This document shows positions 43,677 through 44,209 of a DNA stretch of 44,209 nucleotides, one piece after another. Positions within the stretch are counted from its first letter, which is position 1; every line of letters begins with the position of its first letter. The notes under the pieces are model-generated. The model was not told the DNA's origin, made no database searches, and worked only from the letters and a program-made list of their open reading frames with translations. A program made the translations under genes and the position numbers. The DNA comes from Muribaculaceae bacterium (GTDB lineage Bacteria > Bacteroidota > Bacteroidia > Bacteroidales > Muribaculaceae): positions 1-44,209 of the forward strand of contig JAFLTJ010000011.1 in the NCBI GenBank assembly GCA_022510465.1. Direction: 5' to 3'.

Positions 43677-43707
43677 TTGACAAGGGGGATTTTTTTGTGT
43701 ATTTTTG
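43677..43707 (+). promoter_or_regulatory. Promoter of the partial secreted-protein gene
   Basis: TTG at 43677-43679 and TATTTTTG at 43700-43707 are separated by 20 bases. The leader to the ATG at 43843 would be about 130 bases and contains a small frame at 43761-43817. Confidence 0.6.
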
Positions 43708-43842
43708 TGAAAAATGGGGTAGGATGTGTTAAACCATATCGACTCCGACGGGTCAAATATATGAGCGGGTACACGGATATCGGGATGTTGCTCGCACGTG
43801 GTTTAGGACCCGAATAAGGTAAAATGATAAAAGAGAATAGAG

Positions 43843-44209
43843 ATGAAAAGAACGGCTATTAACATTACGCGAGCTTATTCAATGGCAGTGGTGGCGTTGC
43901 TGTCGCTGTTGAGTGGCGTTGTGACTGCGCAAAGTCTTTATGATGATGATTTGTACGGAAATCCGGGTAAAAAGTCGAGTAAAGAGGTGAAGCAGGAGGC
44001 TCCTGCCGAGGCTGTTTATGTCTATGAATCGCCGGTAGCAGTCAGAGCGGAGCAGTCGCTGTCGACGGTTTCGGTAGATGAATATAATCGCCGAGGTTTT
44101 TTTGCTGTAGATGAGACTGTTGCCGATTCGGTTGCAACAGAGGAGGCCGAGACGCTTGGCGATATTGCATACACACGCCGCATAGAGGCTTTTCACAATC
44201 CAGACGTAG
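43843..44209 (+). CDS. Secreted protein of unknown function, C-terminally truncated by window edge
   Basis: The frame opens at the ATG at 43843 and is still open at the last base (122 codons visible). The N-terminus has a signal peptide with a hydrophobic core AVVALLSLLSGVV and a likely cleavage after VTAQ. The mature start is acidic and tyrosine-rich (SLYDDDLYGNP), followed by a K, E and A-rich linker. No domain is recognised in the visible part. The composition resembles envelope proteins of unknown function in Bacteroidales. Confidence 0.75.
   Translation, partial: MKRTAINITRAYSMAVVALLSLLSGVVTAQSLYDDDLYGNPGKKSSKEVKQEAPAEAVYVYESPVAVRAEQSLSTVSVDEYNRRGFFAVDETVADSVATEEAETLGDIAYTRRIEAFHNPDV

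Noticed and set aside
1-44209. tRNA, rRNA or transposon
   Set aside because: No cloverleaf, conserved rRNA segment, transposase frame or terminal inverted repeat was seen in any intergenic region.

Overview
The window looks like chromosomal DNA from a member of the Bacteroidales, most likely a gut Muribaculaceae-type organism (family is inference). The promoters fit the Bacteroidota pattern: a -7 box TAnnTTTG, often with TTTG or TTG about 20 bases upstream. It recurs before mdh, polA, cdsA, a small lipoprotein gene, metG, secDF, murQ, udk and mutS2. The gene families also fit: a fused SecDF, DUF5009, NamZ (DUF1343), DUF4922 and a golvesin-like amidase. No rRNA, tRNA, insertion sequence or CRISPR array was seen.

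Layout. 1-1066 (minus) is the truncated gene of a DUF4143-type AAA ATPase, with a 23-bp tandem repeat array just upstream of its promoter. 1473-2885 holds mdh and a thioredoxin-like lipoprotein, closed by a bidirectional terminator shared with a convergent polyprenyl diphosphate synthase gene. 4112-9520 carries polA, cdsA and a SulP anion transporter. 9674-11604 carries a tiny acidic Thr-rich lipoprotein and a DUF6056-like membrane protein. 11612-14724 (minus) is metG followed by ansA. 15079-19244 has secDF, a terminator and a GT4 glycosyltransferase. 19277-20467 (minus) is an MFS transporter.

20788-39425 is the centrepiece: twelve co-directional genes, mostly with 4-base overlaps or gaps under 20 bases. 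They encode a secreted amidase with a golvesin-like insertion, a tandem GT2 protein, a DUF4922-SpoIID fusion, an AmpG-like transporter with a large extra-cytoplasmic insert, NamZ exo-muramidase, an FAD/Fe-S D-lactate-type dehydrogenase, DUF5009 (MurT-like), MurK-like kinase, MurQ etherase, an SGNH hydrolase, SerB and a CapA-like lipoprotein. Read together this is a cell-wall salvage locus. Peptides are stripped from glycan, MurNAc is released, imported and phosphorylated, and MurQ splits MurNAc-6-P into GlcNAc-6-P and D-lactate. The D-lactate can be oxidised by the dehydrogenase in the same operon. nagA and nagB are not in the window.

39450-43471 (minus) contains mutS2, udk and lptB. A secreted protein of unknown function starts at 43843 and runs off the end.

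A window-wide signal is near absence of the tetranucleotide GATC. By eye I find three sites in 44 kb, where roughly 170 would be expected. Two lie in the partial ATPase gene and one in the GT4 gene, the two genes that look most like accessory DNA.
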